In this document: piece after piece, positions 7,961 to 16,060 of the stretch | Numbering within the stretch: the stretch's first letter is position 1 | How the letters are laid out: each line of letters starts with the position of its first letter | Origin: Nocardia donostiensis | GTDB lineage: Bacteria > Actinomycetota > Actinomycetes > Mycobacteriales > Mycobacteriaceae | Assembly (NCBI RefSeq): GCF_002081715.1 | Contig: NZ_MUKP01000009.1 | Coordinates: 62,001 to 126,000 of the forward strand | Direction of reading: 5' to 3' | Length of the DNA: 64,000 nt | Notes under the pieces: generated by a model | Databases searched by the model: none | What the model saw: the letters and a program-made list of their open reading frames with translations, nothing else | What the model was told of the DNA's origin: nothing | Program-made: the position numbers and the translations under genes

Positions 7961-9472
7961 ATGAGCGAGACCGTTGTTGTACCGGAGCACCTCGACGTGG
8001 TGATCGTCGGCGCAGGCCTGTCCGGCGTGGGGGCCGCCTACCGGTTACAGACCGAATGCCCGGGTAAGAGCTACGCCATTCTGGAAGCGCGCCCGGCCAT
8101 GGGCGGGACCTGGGACCTGTTCCGTTACCCCGGTATCCGGTCTGACTCGGATATGTTCACGCTCGGCTACCCGTTCAAACCCTGGCGCGACGCCAAATCC
8201 ATTGCTGACGGGCCGTCGATCCTGCGCTACATCAACGAAACCGCCGTCGAATACGGCATCGACCGCAAGATCCGGTACTCGAACAAGGTGATCGCCGCCG
8301 ACTGGTCCAGCGAAACCGCGCGATGGACGCTCACCATCGAACGGCGCGACGCCGCGGGAACGGTCGAACACAGCACGCTGACCTGCGGGTTTCTCTACAC
8401 GTGCGCCGGTTACTACGACTACGACCACGGGTACGAACCGGAATTCCCCCGTATCGGCTCCTTCGGTGGCCAGGTGGTGCACCCGCAGTTCTGGCCGGAA
8501 GACCTCGACTACGCGGGTAAGCGAGTGGTGATCATCGGTAGCGGCGCGACCGCGGTGACGTTGGTGCCGTCGCTGGCCGAGGACGCCGAACTGGTCACCA
8601 TGCTGCAGCGTTCCCCCACCTGGATCAGCGCTGTCCCAGGCCGGGACAAGATCGCCGACCGGTTACGCGCCTGGCTGCCCGCCGACCTCGCGCACCGCCT
8701 GATCCGCACCAAGAACATCCTGTTCGGTGTCGGTTTCTACCAGTACTGCCGCCGCCGCCCGCAGGCCGCGCGCAAACTGCTGACCGACCTCACCACCCGC
8801 ATCCTCAAAGACGAAAAGCTCGTCGCCGAACACTTCACCCCCAGCTACGATCCGTGGGATCAGCGTCTGTGCGCCGCCCCCGACGCCGACTTCTTCAAAG
8901 CGATGCGCAAAGGCAAAGCCGACGTCGTCACCGACCACATCGACGCTTTCGTTCCCGAAGGCATCCGCCTGAAATCCGGGCGCACCCTGCCCGCCGATAT
9001 CGTCATCACCGCCACCGGCCTGCAGCTGCGCGCGTTCGGCGGAATCGCCCCCAGCGTCGACGGCACACAGGTCGACCTGGCGAAACAGTTCGTCTGGCAG
9101 GGCGCGATGCTGACCGAAGTCCCGAACTTCGCCGTCTGCATCGGCTACACCAACGCCTCCTGGACCTTGCGCGCCGACCTCACCTCCCGGCTGGTCTGCA
9201 AGGTCGTCAACCATATGGACCGCAACGGTTACGCCGCCGTCGTCCCCCGACCCACCGGCAACCTGGACGAACACCCGCTGCTGGACCTGGCCGCCGGATA
9301 CATTCAGCGCTCCATCACCGAATTCCCTCGCCAAGGCGACCGGCACCCGTGGAAGGTCCGTCAGAACTACATCCTGGACTCGGCGACCACCCTGCGCACC
9401 AGCCTGCACAAAACCCTGTCCGCAACGCCCCGTTCGGCGGTGCGGGTTCCTACCGAACAGACGCTGTCCTGA
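7961..9472 (+). CDS. FAD-dependent Baeyer-Villiger monooxygenase, EthA-like
   Basis: A 503-residue class B flavin monooxygenase that uses NADPH and O2 to oxidise ketones and thioamides. It carries an N-terminal FAD Rossmann motif (VIVGAGLSGVGAAYRL), the Baeyer-Villiger fingerprint FGGQVVHPQFWPED at about residue 168, and a second Rossmann motif for NADPH (VVIIGSGATAVTL). As I recall M. tuberculosis EthA, segments such as KSYAILE, GGTWDLFRYPGIRSDSDM and GYTNASWTL are nearly identical, so this is an EthA-type enzyme; EthA activates ethionamide. ATG 7961 is preferred over one 36 bp upstream because it matches the family N-terminus. In mycobacteria ethA is divergent from tetR-family ethR; here only an AraC remnant is divergent. 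Confidence 0.92.
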   Translation: MSETVVVPEHLDVVIVGAGLSGVGAAYRLQTECPGKSYAILEARPAMGGTWDLFRYPGIRSDSDMFTLGYPFKPWRDAKSIADGPSILRYINETAVEYGIDRKIRYSNKVIAADWSSETARWTLTIERRDAAGTVEHSTLTCGFLYTCAGYYDYDHGYEPEFPRIGSFGGQVVHPQFWPEDLDYAGKRVVIIGSGATAVTLVPSLAEDAELVTMLQRSPTWISAVPGRDKIADRLRAWLPADLAHRLIRTKNILFGVGFYQYCRRRPQAARKLLTDLTTRILKDEKLVAEHFTPSYDPWDQRLCAAPDADFFKAMRKGKADVVTDHIDAFVPEGIRLKSGRTLPADIVITATGLQLRAFGGIAPSVDGTQVDLAKQFVWQGAMLTEVPNFAVCIGYTNASWTLRADLTSRLVCKVVNHMDRNGYAAVVPRPTGNLDEHPLLDLAAGYIQRSITEFPRQGDRHPWKVRQNYILDSATTLRTSLHKTLSATPRSAVRVPTEQTLS

Positions 9473-9628
9473 CCTGCCACGTCTGCGGGCCGAGCCCGGT
9501 GTTCGCGGATCGGCCCTGAACTGCCCGGTTCGGGGCTATCATGCGCTCAGCGTCGGCACCGGTCATATCTTCGGGGCTGGGCGGCCGATCAACCGCCAGG
9601 GGGATGTTGCGATTGAGGTGTTGGTGTG

Positions 9629-10438
9629 ATGCAGAGGCCCGGATGGGCGCCCGACGGTGTGGATATGGGGCGGGCGAGCCCCGCGCGAATGTACGACGCT
9701 CTGCTGGGCGGCTCGCATAATTTCGAGATCGACCGCCAAGCCGTCGAGGCAGGGAAGCAGCTCGTCCCGGATCTGCCGCAGCTGGCGTTGAGCAACCGGG
9801 CGTTTCTGCGCCGGGCGGCCCGGTTCCTGGTCGAGTCCGGGGTGAAACAGTTCCTCGACATCGGGTCGGGGATACCCACAGCGGGCAATGTGCACGAAGT
9901 CGCCCAAGAGCTGGATCCGGCATGCCGGGTGCTCTACGTCGACATCGATCCGGTCGCGGTGGCGCATTCGCGGGCCATCCTCGCCGGAAACGAACGCGCC
10001 TCGGCGATCAGTGCCGACCTGCGTAAACCATCCGAGTTGCTGGCCGCGGTGCGCGACACCGGGCTCATCGATCTCGACGCACCGGTGGGCGTACTGCTGA
10101 TCGCGGTGCTGCACCTGCTCACCGACGAGGAACGGCCCGCGGACAAAGTGGCCGAACTGCGTGATGCGGTGCCCGCGGGCAGCTACGTCGCGATATCGCA
10201 TTTGACCTCGGCATTGCGCCCCGACGACGCTGCCCAGCTCGGCCTGTCGGCGGCCAAAAGAAGTCGGGTGGGCATCCACTTCCGCACCCGGGAAATGATC
10301 GGCGCTATGTTCGACGGATGGGACCTGGTCGCCCCCGGACTGGTCGAGCTGCCGATGTGGCGGCCCGAGTCCGAGCGTGACCAGTACGGTGCGCCGGGCC
10401 GCTCGTTGGGCCTGGCCGGAGTAGCGCACAAAATCTGA
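9629..10438 (+). CDS. SAM-dependent methyltransferase, DUF574 (Methyltransf_19) type
   Basis: A 269-residue class I methyltransferase of the actinomycete DUF574 family. Family features present are the opening SPARMYDALLGGSHNFEIDR, the SAM-binding loop FLDIGSGIPTAGNVHEVAQ at about residue 74, the acidic end of strand two (VLYVDIDPVAVAHSR), and the closing segment near WRPESE. Members are usually annotated as methyltransferases of unknown substrate and are very numerous in Nocardia and Streptomyces. The next gene, a PAS-GGDEF protein, starts about 30 bp downstream on the same strand, so the two are probably co-transcribed. A GTG one codon upstream is an alternative start. Confidence 0.85.
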   Translation: MQRPGWAPDGVDMGRASPARMYDALLGGSHNFEIDRQAVEAGKQLVPDLPQLALSNRAFLRRAARFLVESGVKQFLDIGSGIPTAGNVHEVAQELDPACRVLYVDIDPVAVAHSRAILAGNERASAISADLRKPSELLAAVRDTGLIDLDAPVGVLLIAVLHLLTDEERPADKVAELRDAVPAGSYVAISHLTSALRPDDAAQLGLSAAKRSRVGIHFRTREMIGAMFDGWDLVAPGLVELPMWRPESERDQYGAPGRSLGLAGVAHKI

Positions 10439-10469
10439 CCTGGTTGGCGAGCACGGATTGGGGGTGTGT

Positions 10470-11738
10470 GTGAGTTCGCGTGAGGTGGCGGTGCGGTGGG
10501 CCGAAGCGCTCGATGGAGCGGTCGCGCCCACCCTTACCCGCGCGCGTATCGAGGACCTGCTCACCGATCTCGCCGAACAATTGATCGAGGCCGTCAATGG
10601 GAAAAACGATATCCGCGTCACGCACGATATCGCGGGTGCCCTGGTCGAGGCGAACTATCGTGACCCGCTGGTCGTCAGCCGCACCATCCCGGTGATCTGT
10701 AGCGATATCGTCGACGACCTGAACCCGGACCCTGCCGACCGCGACGAAATCCGTCTGCAGGCCGTCTCTGTTGCGGCCGAATTCGCGGCCGGTTACACCG
10801 CCGCATTGCGCTCGGCGGCGCTGGCCGAGCAGGAAGCCACCATGTCGGCGGTGCTCGCGGCCGCCCAAGAAGCCGAGACCAGACGGCAGCTGTCGGAAGC
10901 CAGATTCGGTGCGGTGTTCGCGGGCGCCTCGGTCGGTATCGGCACCGTCGACGCCAACGGCCGGGTGCTCGACGTGAACGCGGCGATGGCGGACATGCTC
11001 GGACTACCGGCCGAGACCATGCTCGGCAGGCCGGTCGCCGACATCCTAGGGAGCAAAAACCTCGGCCGCGCCTACAGCTATATGCGCAAACTGCTCGCCG
11101 GAACGATGGAGCAGTTCCGAGTCGAAATCGACCGCGTCCGCCCCGACGGTGACACCTCGTCCATCGACCTGTCTATGTCGGCGGTGCGCGACGTCACCGG
11201 TCGGGTCAGATTCCTGGTCGGCGTCGCTGTCGACATCACCGAACGCAAACACCTCTACGACCGGCTGTGGCACGATGCCCACCACGATCCGCTCACCGGC
11301 CTGCCCAACCGTGGGCTGTTCTTCAGCGCTTTAGCCGACGCGGAGCCGCCCGTCGGCGTCTGCTACTTGGATCTCGACGGTTTCAAGGACGTCAACGACA
11401 AATGGGGGCACAGTGTCGGCGACCAGGTGCTGCGCACCGTTGCCGAACGATTGTGCGAATGCGTGGCCCCGTTGGGCGGGCTGGCGGCGCGCCTCGGCGG
11501 TGACGAATTCATGATCCTCATCGAATGTTGCGACGGGGAAGCGCAGCTGATCGCCCTGTGCGAGCGCATAACGGAGTCGTTGAACCTGCCCATGTCGATC
11601 AACGGTCACACAGTCATGGTGGGCGCCAGCGTCGGAACCTTGTATCTGAAATCGCCGCCCACCGACCTGGACGAGGCGATGCACGCCGCCGATACCGCCA
11701 TGTACCGGAACAAACCGTCACGCTCCCGCAGTCGGTAG
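10470..11738 (+). CDS. PAS-GGDEF diguanylate cyclase
   Basis: A cytoplasmic protein of about 422 residues that probably makes cyclic di-GMP. The first 130 residues are helical with no recognised domain, followed by a PAS domain (about 145-260; RFGAVFAGASVGIGTVDANGRVLDVNAAM) and a GGDEF domain (about 268-418). The active-site loop is an intact GGDEF at residues 343-347, with DPLTGLPNR at the domain start. The inhibitory RxxD site expected five residues before the loop is not present. GTG 10470 follows a G-rich stretch; GTG 10464 and TTG 10458 are in-frame alternatives. It has no membrane segment, so the PAS domain probably senses an internal signal. Confidence 0.88.
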   Translation: MSSREVAVRWAEALDGAVAPTLTRARIEDLLTDLAEQLIEAVNGKNDIRVTHDIAGALVEANYRDPLVVSRTIPVICSDIVDDLNPDPADRDEIRLQAVSVAAEFAAGYTAALRSAALAEQEATMSAVLAAAQEAETRRQLSEARFGAVFAGASVGIGTVDANGRVLDVNAAMADMLGLPAETMLGRPVADILGSKNLGRAYSYMRKLLAGTMEQFRVEIDRVRPDGDTSSIDLSMSAVRDVTGRVRFLVGVAVDITERKHLYDRLWHDAHHDPLTGLPNRGLFFSALADAEPPVGVCYLDLDGFKDVNDKWGHSVGDQVLRTVAERLCECVAPLGGLAARLGGDEFMILIECCDGEAQLIALCERITESLNLPMSINGHTVMVGASVGTLYLKSPPTDLDEAMHAADTAMYRNKPSRSRSR

Positions 11739-11755
11739 CCGTTTCCCGGTTGGTC

Positions 11756-12457
11756 TCACGGAACCACGTACAGGTACAGCAGCCCGACGGTCACCACACC
11801 CATGGCCGGGGTCAGCAGCCAGGTTTCGACGGTATTGCCCGTCCGGGAAATGACCGGCAGCGCCAGCCGCGGTTTCCACGGCCACAGCAGCGGGCAGCCG
11901 CGATCGGTCAAACAGTCACCGATCAGGTGAACAAGGCAGCCCACACCGATCGCGAACGGCAGCCACCGCGGAGTGTCCGGTAGCCATCGATCCATCAGCA
12001 CCGTGCCGCCCGCGGCCACCAGAATGCACGGCCCGTAAGCGCGTAGCGAATCACCCGACGGGCTCAGATGTAGCGCACGGACCCCCAGTGCGAGCATGAA
12101 GAAGATCACACCGAGAGTGAAATAGCGGCCGAGGAAATGCTGGCCCGCCCAGGTCGCCCACCCTGCGGCGAGCACGAACAGCAGGCTGTGCGTCGCCTGC
12201 CGGTGCCCGCCCGAGATCGTCGACACCACCTTCGACAGCGAATACGTGACCGGTCCTAGCGCCTGTGCGATCGTCGCCTTCGGGTGATCGATATCGGGCA
12301 GCAGTGCCGCGCCCGCGGTGATGAGGGTGCCCAGCACCAACTCCATCGCACTGATCCGCGCCGGCCCTTGCACCAGTTCGATGACCCCGGCGGGGACAAC
12401 TGTCGCGGCGGTCGCGAACGCCAGCGCACCACTGGTGGCATGCGAGTGGCCGAGCAT
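11756..12457 (-). CDS. YdjM-type membrane-bound metal-dependent hydrolase family protein
   Basis: A 233-residue integral membrane protein. Histidine/aspartate motifs of the YdjM/LexA-binding inner membrane family are in place: GHSHATSG at the N-terminus, LPDIDHPKATI at about residue 55 and SGGHRQATHSL at about residue 83, with five or six hydrophobic segments. The family (PF04307) is annotated as putative metal-dependent hydrolases and its reaction is not established. The frame stays open far upstream, but ATG 12457 fits the family start. It converges on the GGDEF gene with a 17-bp gap. Confidence 0.85.
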   Translation of the reverse strand: MLGHSHATSGALAFATAATVVPAGVIELVQGPARISAMELVLGTLITAGAALLPDIDHPKATIAQALGPVTYSLSKVVSTISGGHRQATHSLLFVLAAGWATWAGQHFLGRYFTLGVIFFMLALGVRALHLSPSGDSLRAYGPCILVAAGGTVLMDRWLPDTPRWLPFAIGVGCLVHLIGDCLTDRGCPLLWPWKPRLALPVISRTGNTVETWLLTPAMGVVTVGLLYLYVVP

Positions 12458-12741
12458 TCTTATTTCCCCCCGAACCGGTGGACCGACATATGCGGTGAAC
12501 AACTTAGCAACCAGCCCTGACAGGCCCGCTTTCCGCGAGTCGCCGTCCCCGCCCCGTTCGCTGTGCTCGTCTACGAGGTACACGCCGTGTCGCCTCGACA
12601 CACCGCATGGCGTGTCGGCAGGAATCGCCGTGGCGACGTTCGGCGGACGAGGGAAACCCCTTGTCACATATATCCTTCCGTCGATCCGTGCCATGCTGTC
12701 GCGACCGCTCGGGGGACGTCGCGATTCATAGGGGGAACGAC

Positions 12742-13659
12742 ATGCAGCAATATCGCCCAGTCCTGCGTCCGGTGCCGTATTTCGAGCCACCTGCCCGATG
12801 CGGTGAAGGACGCGGTGAGTGCACGTGTGTGGCGCGGCAGGCGCAGGGCGAGCCGACCCGCGCACGAGCAGATACCTCTCAACCGTCGAAAAAGCGCAGG
12901 CCAAGTAGCGTTTCGGCAGCAACGGCTGCACCGGACCCGGCTGGCGACCGGTGCGGCGCTCCGCAATCGACCAGTGGTCGCGCGCCGTCCGCATCGCGTG
13001 AGGTCGGGGAGCAGCGGGTACTGCCGGGCGATATGGCGGCGATGCCGGAGCGCCGGGCGCCGGAAGCCGAGGGCCGGCCGAGGACGCCCTCGCTGCCCGA
13101 AGCGGGAACCTCGAAGAATTCTTCGGCACCTGCCTGCACGGTGCTGGATCCGGCAAGCGATTCGGATCGAGGTGCGCGAGGACGTACGGATCAGGGCGGC
13201 GGTGGGGCGAGTACGACGGCGGTATACGGCGGCAAGAGGCTGTGTGGCGGCGTGGCCGGGCACCGCGCTCCGGAGGGGGTACGTCGCGCACTTCGCGCGG
13301 GGCATTCGGCGCGGCGGGGAGTTTCTTCCGGATCGGGCCAGGACCCGGATGTTTTCGCTCATACGGTATTGCGCATCGTGCTCGAGGTGCTGGACCGACG
13401 CCGCCCGGTCACCCAGCTCACCGCGTTCGCCGCACCGCATGTGCTGGCCGCGCTGCGCACACTCGTCACCGGCGATCATGCTCCCGGCAGGTCGCTGGGG
13501 CCTGCCGTGCTGTCCCGGGTGCGCGTGATCACGGTGGACGAGCGGACCGCGGAAGTCTGCGCCTCTTATCAGCGCGGGCCCCGGCACTTCGCACTGGCCG
13601 CCCGGATCACCAGAACCAGAAAGACGGGCTGGCAGCTGACGGCCCTGCGGGTGCGATGA
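12742..13659 (+). CDS. Rv3235-family protein
   Basis: A 305-residue protein. The last 100 residues (VLRIVLEVLDRRRPVTQLTA ... ASYQRGPRHFALAARI) match the actinobacterial Rv3235 family, whose role is unknown. The short N-terminal piece MQQYRPVLRPVPYFEPPA also matches the family. Between them lie about 170 Arg/Ala/Pro/Ser-rich residues with no predicted structure, making it longer than family members I know. Either the linker has expanded or it is disordered. GGGGGAACGAC precedes ATG 12742 and supports that start. It is divergent from the YdjM-like gene across 284 bp that hold no evident gene. Confidence 0.7.
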   Translation: MQQYRPVLRPVPYFEPPARCGEGRGECTCVARQAQGEPTRARADTSQPSKKRRPSSVSAATAAPDPAGDRCGAPQSTSGRAPSASREVGEQRVLPGDMAAMPERRAPEAEGRPRTPSLPEAGTSKNSSAPACTVLDPASDSDRGARGRTDQGGGGASTTAVYGGKRLCGGVAGHRAPEGVRRALRAGHSARRGVSSGSGQDPDVFAHTVLRIVLEVLDRRRPVTQLTAFAAPHVLAALRTLVTGDHAPGRSLGPAVLSRVRVITVDERTAEVCASYQRGPRHFALAARITRTRKTGWQLTALRVR

Positions 13660-13760
13660 TCCACGCCGTATTCCGTGGCTTCGGGATCCGATACATTTGT
13701 GCATCGGGCGGCGAGGCCATCGGCTGCGCCAGGGTCGGATCGGCGAGGATCGAGGGACGT

Positions 13761-14564
13761 ATGACCTATACCGCAGTGGTTACCGGCGCATCGTCGGGTA
13801 TCGGACGTGCGACCGCGCAGCTGCTGGTCGACAAGGGGTATCGGGTGATCGGGACCAGCCGGAACCCGGACGCGATTCCGGAGGCCGAACGGTTGTCGGG
13901 CGTGGAGTATCGGGCGCTGGATCTGACCGACCCGGAGGGCATCGAGGCATTCGGCGCGCAGCTGGGACCGGTCGACGTGCTGGTGAACAATGCGGGCGAA
14001 AGCCAGTCGGGTCCGCTGGAGGAACTGCCGATGGACGCGTTGAACCGGCTGTTCCAGCTGAACGTGTTCGGTCCGGTCCGGCTGGCGCAACTGGTGCTGC
14101 CGGGGATGCGGGAGCGCGGTTACGGGCGGATCGTGATGGTCGGTTCGATGCTGGCGAGCTTCCCGCTGGCCTACCGGTCGTCGTATGTGGCGACGAAGGC
14201 GGCGATCAAAGGTTTCGCGGATGCCGCCCGCTTGGAGACCTCGCCGTTCGGGGTGTGGATCACCACCGTGGAACCCGGCTCGATCAGCACGGGCATCGGG
14301 GAGCGGCGAACCAAATACATCGCCGAGGACTCCCCATACCGCGAGGACTTCCACACCATGATCCAGCGCCTGGACAGCAACGAACGCGCCGGCATCGAAC
14401 CCGGCAAAGTCGCTGCACTGATCCTGCGCGCCATCACCGCCGACCACCCGAAACCCCTGTACGCCACCGGTAGTCGCGCGCCCGTGGTGTTCCTGCTGCG
14501 CCGCCTGCTACCGGCCACGATCATCGAGAAAGTCGTCGCCAGAGCGCACGGCCTGCGCCGCTGA
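13761..14564 (+). CDS. Short-chain dehydrogenase/reductase (classical SDR)
   Basis: A 267-residue NAD(P)H-dependent oxidoreductase. The cofactor motif TGASSGIGRA is at residues 8-17, followed by the NNAG motif near 78 and a catalytic Ser-Tyr-Lys set around Tyr142 and Lys146 (SSYVATKAAI). TSRNPD after the second strand suggests preference for NADPH. The C-terminal helix region (VVFLLRRLLPATIIEKVVARA) is typical of SDRs acting on lipophilic substrates. The substrate cannot be inferred. It starts 101 bp after the Rv3235-like gene. A small GC-rich hairpin (14579-14594) after the stop may end the transcript. Confidence 0.9.
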   Translation: MTYTAVVTGASSGIGRATAQLLVDKGYRVIGTSRNPDAIPEAERLSGVEYRALDLTDPEGIEAFGAQLGPVDVLVNNAGESQSGPLEELPMDALNRLFQLNVFGPVRLAQLVLPGMRERGYGRIVMVGSMLASFPLAYRSSYVATKAAIKGFADAARLETSPFGVWITTVEPGSISTGIGERRTKYIAEDSPYREDFHTMIQRLDSNERAGIEPGKVAALILRAITADHPKPLYATGSRAPVVFLLRRLLPATIIEKVVARAHGLRR

Positions 14565-14875
14565 ACCCGACACTGCTCGGCTCGTCGGCGAGCCTGGGTT
14601 CGAACGTGGTGTCGGAGGGATCGGGCTCGAGCCAGTTGTCGGTGGATCGGAGCTACTGCATCTCGGCCGCTAGACCCGCTCCGCCGCCCGCAAGAGCGAG
14701 CAGGGCAACCTGTGCGTTCCGGGCCAGCCCGACGTTGCGGAAATCCGATGCCGCGCGGGCGTCGAGTTGGGCGCGCACCGACGCTGTACCGGCCCCGGCA
14801 GGTCAAGGGCTGTCGGTAGGACAGGGGCTCGTACCGGCCGTCGGTAGTCGGCGGCTGTGCGCTAGCGTCGCAGGA
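14565..14875. other. Intergenic region
   Basis: About 310 bp lie between the SDR and DUF72 genes. A short minus-strand frame ending near 14660 (…FRNVGLARNAQVALLALAGG…) has coding-like composition but only about 40 codons and no convincing ribosome site. No gene is called here. Confidence 0.3.
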
Positions 14876-15706
14876 ATGCGGCTTCATGTGGGATGTGCGA
14901 TGTGGACGCATTCCGCCTGGCGGCAACCGCCGGGAGAGCGGCTGCGTTCGTATGCGACCTGGTGCGATGCAGTGGAAGGCAACACCACCTTCTATGCGGT
15001 ACCGGCGCGCAGCACCGTCGAGTCGTGGGCGAGGCAGACCGAACCGGATTTCCGGTTCGTGATCAAACTGCCGAAATCCATCACCCACGATCGCGGGCTG
15101 ACCGGTATCGACGACGAGCTGCGCGTATTCGCCGAGGCCCTCGAACCCCTCGGCCCACGCAATCACGCGCTCTGGGTGCAGCTTCCTGCGTTGTTCGGTC
15201 CCACAGACCTGGGTGCGCTGGCCGGATTCCTACGCAAGCTGCCCCACGGTCAGCGGGTGGCGGTGGAGGTCCGGCACAGTGCTTTCTTCGCCGACGAGCG
15301 TGCCGCCGAGCAGCTGGAACGGGTATTGGGCCGCGTCGACGCCGAATGGATACCGTTCGACACCACAACGCTTTTCGCCGTCCCACCAACTACGGTCGCC
15401 GAACGTGAAGCCTGGGGTAAGAAGCCGCGCGTCCCCCGCCGGATGCGTGCCCTCACCGCTCACCCGATCGTCCGCTACCACGGGGTGGACGACACCGCAC
15501 GCACCGTCGCGGGGTGGCAGCCGTGGGTCGGCGCGGTCGTGGACTGGCTGCGCGAGGGACGCTCGCCGACCGTCTTCATCCATACTCCCGACAATGCCGA
15601 AGCCCGGACATTCGCCCGCCGATTCCACGACGAGGTACGTGCCCGAGTCCCCGCCTTGCAACCGCTGCCGGAACCCGAAGCCAACGAACCGCTCACCCTG
15701 TTCTGA
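14876..15706 (+). CDS. DUF72 domain-containing protein
   Basis: A 276-residue protein of the YecE/DUF72 family, a TIM-barrel fold of unknown function found across bacteria. Family signatures are the opening HVGCAMWTHSAW, EGNTTFYAVP at about residue 40, FRFVIKLPKSITHDR at about residue 63, VAVEVRHSAFF at about residue 128, and the C-terminal FIHTPDNAEA. ATG 14876 was chosen because the family normally starts two or three residues before the (H/I)G(T/C) motif; the frame is open upstream. The last residues (EPEANEPLTLF) resemble the usual C-terminal tail. Confidence 0.88.
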   Translation: MRLHVGCAMWTHSAWRQPPGERLRSYATWCDAVEGNTTFYAVPARSTVESWARQTEPDFRFVIKLPKSITHDRGLTGIDDELRVFAEALEPLGPRNHALWVQLPALFGPTDLGALAGFLRKLPHGQRVAVEVRHSAFFADERAAEQLERVLGRVDAEWIPFDTTTLFAVPPTTVAEREAWGKKPRVPRRMRALTAHPIVRYHGVDDTARTVAGWQPWVGAVVDWLREGRSPTVFIHTPDNAEARTFARRFHDEVRARVPALQPLPEPEANEPLTLF

Positions 15707-15726
15707 CAAAACACGGCTCTTCCTGG

Positions 15727-15927
15727 TCAACGCTGTGAGGACGCGTACCGGCGCACGGTGGCGGGCATCGTGACGGCCAGAATCACCGCGATCCACAGCA
15801 ACGTCGCCGCGATCGGATGCTGCAGCGGCCACGCCGCATCACCCGGCAATGCCCCCGGTGCTCCGAGTAACTTGCGCAGCGCGCCCACCACGTCGCTGAC
15901 CGGGTTCCATTCCGCGATGCTCGACAC
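15727..15927 (-). pseudogene. ABC-2 permease C-terminal fragment (DrrB-like remnant)
   Basis: The 66-codon minus-strand frame reads IAEWNPVSDVVGALRKLLG, then AWPLQHPIAATLLWIAVILAV and a basic end. This is the last periplasmic loop and final transmembrane helix of DrrB-type ABC-2 permeases (family pattern: AEWNPVS..v.alR.LfG). An in-frame stop lies just upstream, so the other five membrane helices and the partner ATPase gene are gone. It is a remnant of an exporter like the intact pair at 57.4-59.2 kb. Confidence 0.65.
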
Positions 15928-16060
15928 TGGTGATTACCCGCACTTGGCAGCGCTTTCGACCGGTCCGGCGGTGGGGCAGTGGAACCGATGGATAACGATA
16001 TTGTGTTCCGCGCTGGAATCGATGCGCTGCTGTCCGGTATCGCCGGAAGGCGATGACAGT

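Noticed and set aside
12458..13291. Upstream minus-strand extension of the YdjM-like gene
   Set aside because: It runs across the divergent promoter into the Rv3235-like gene and adds Arg/Pro-rich sequence; ATG 12457 fits the family.
14660..14800. Short minus-strand frame ending ...ALLALAGGGAGLAAEMQ
   Set aside because: Under 50 codons, no ribosome site and no recognised family.
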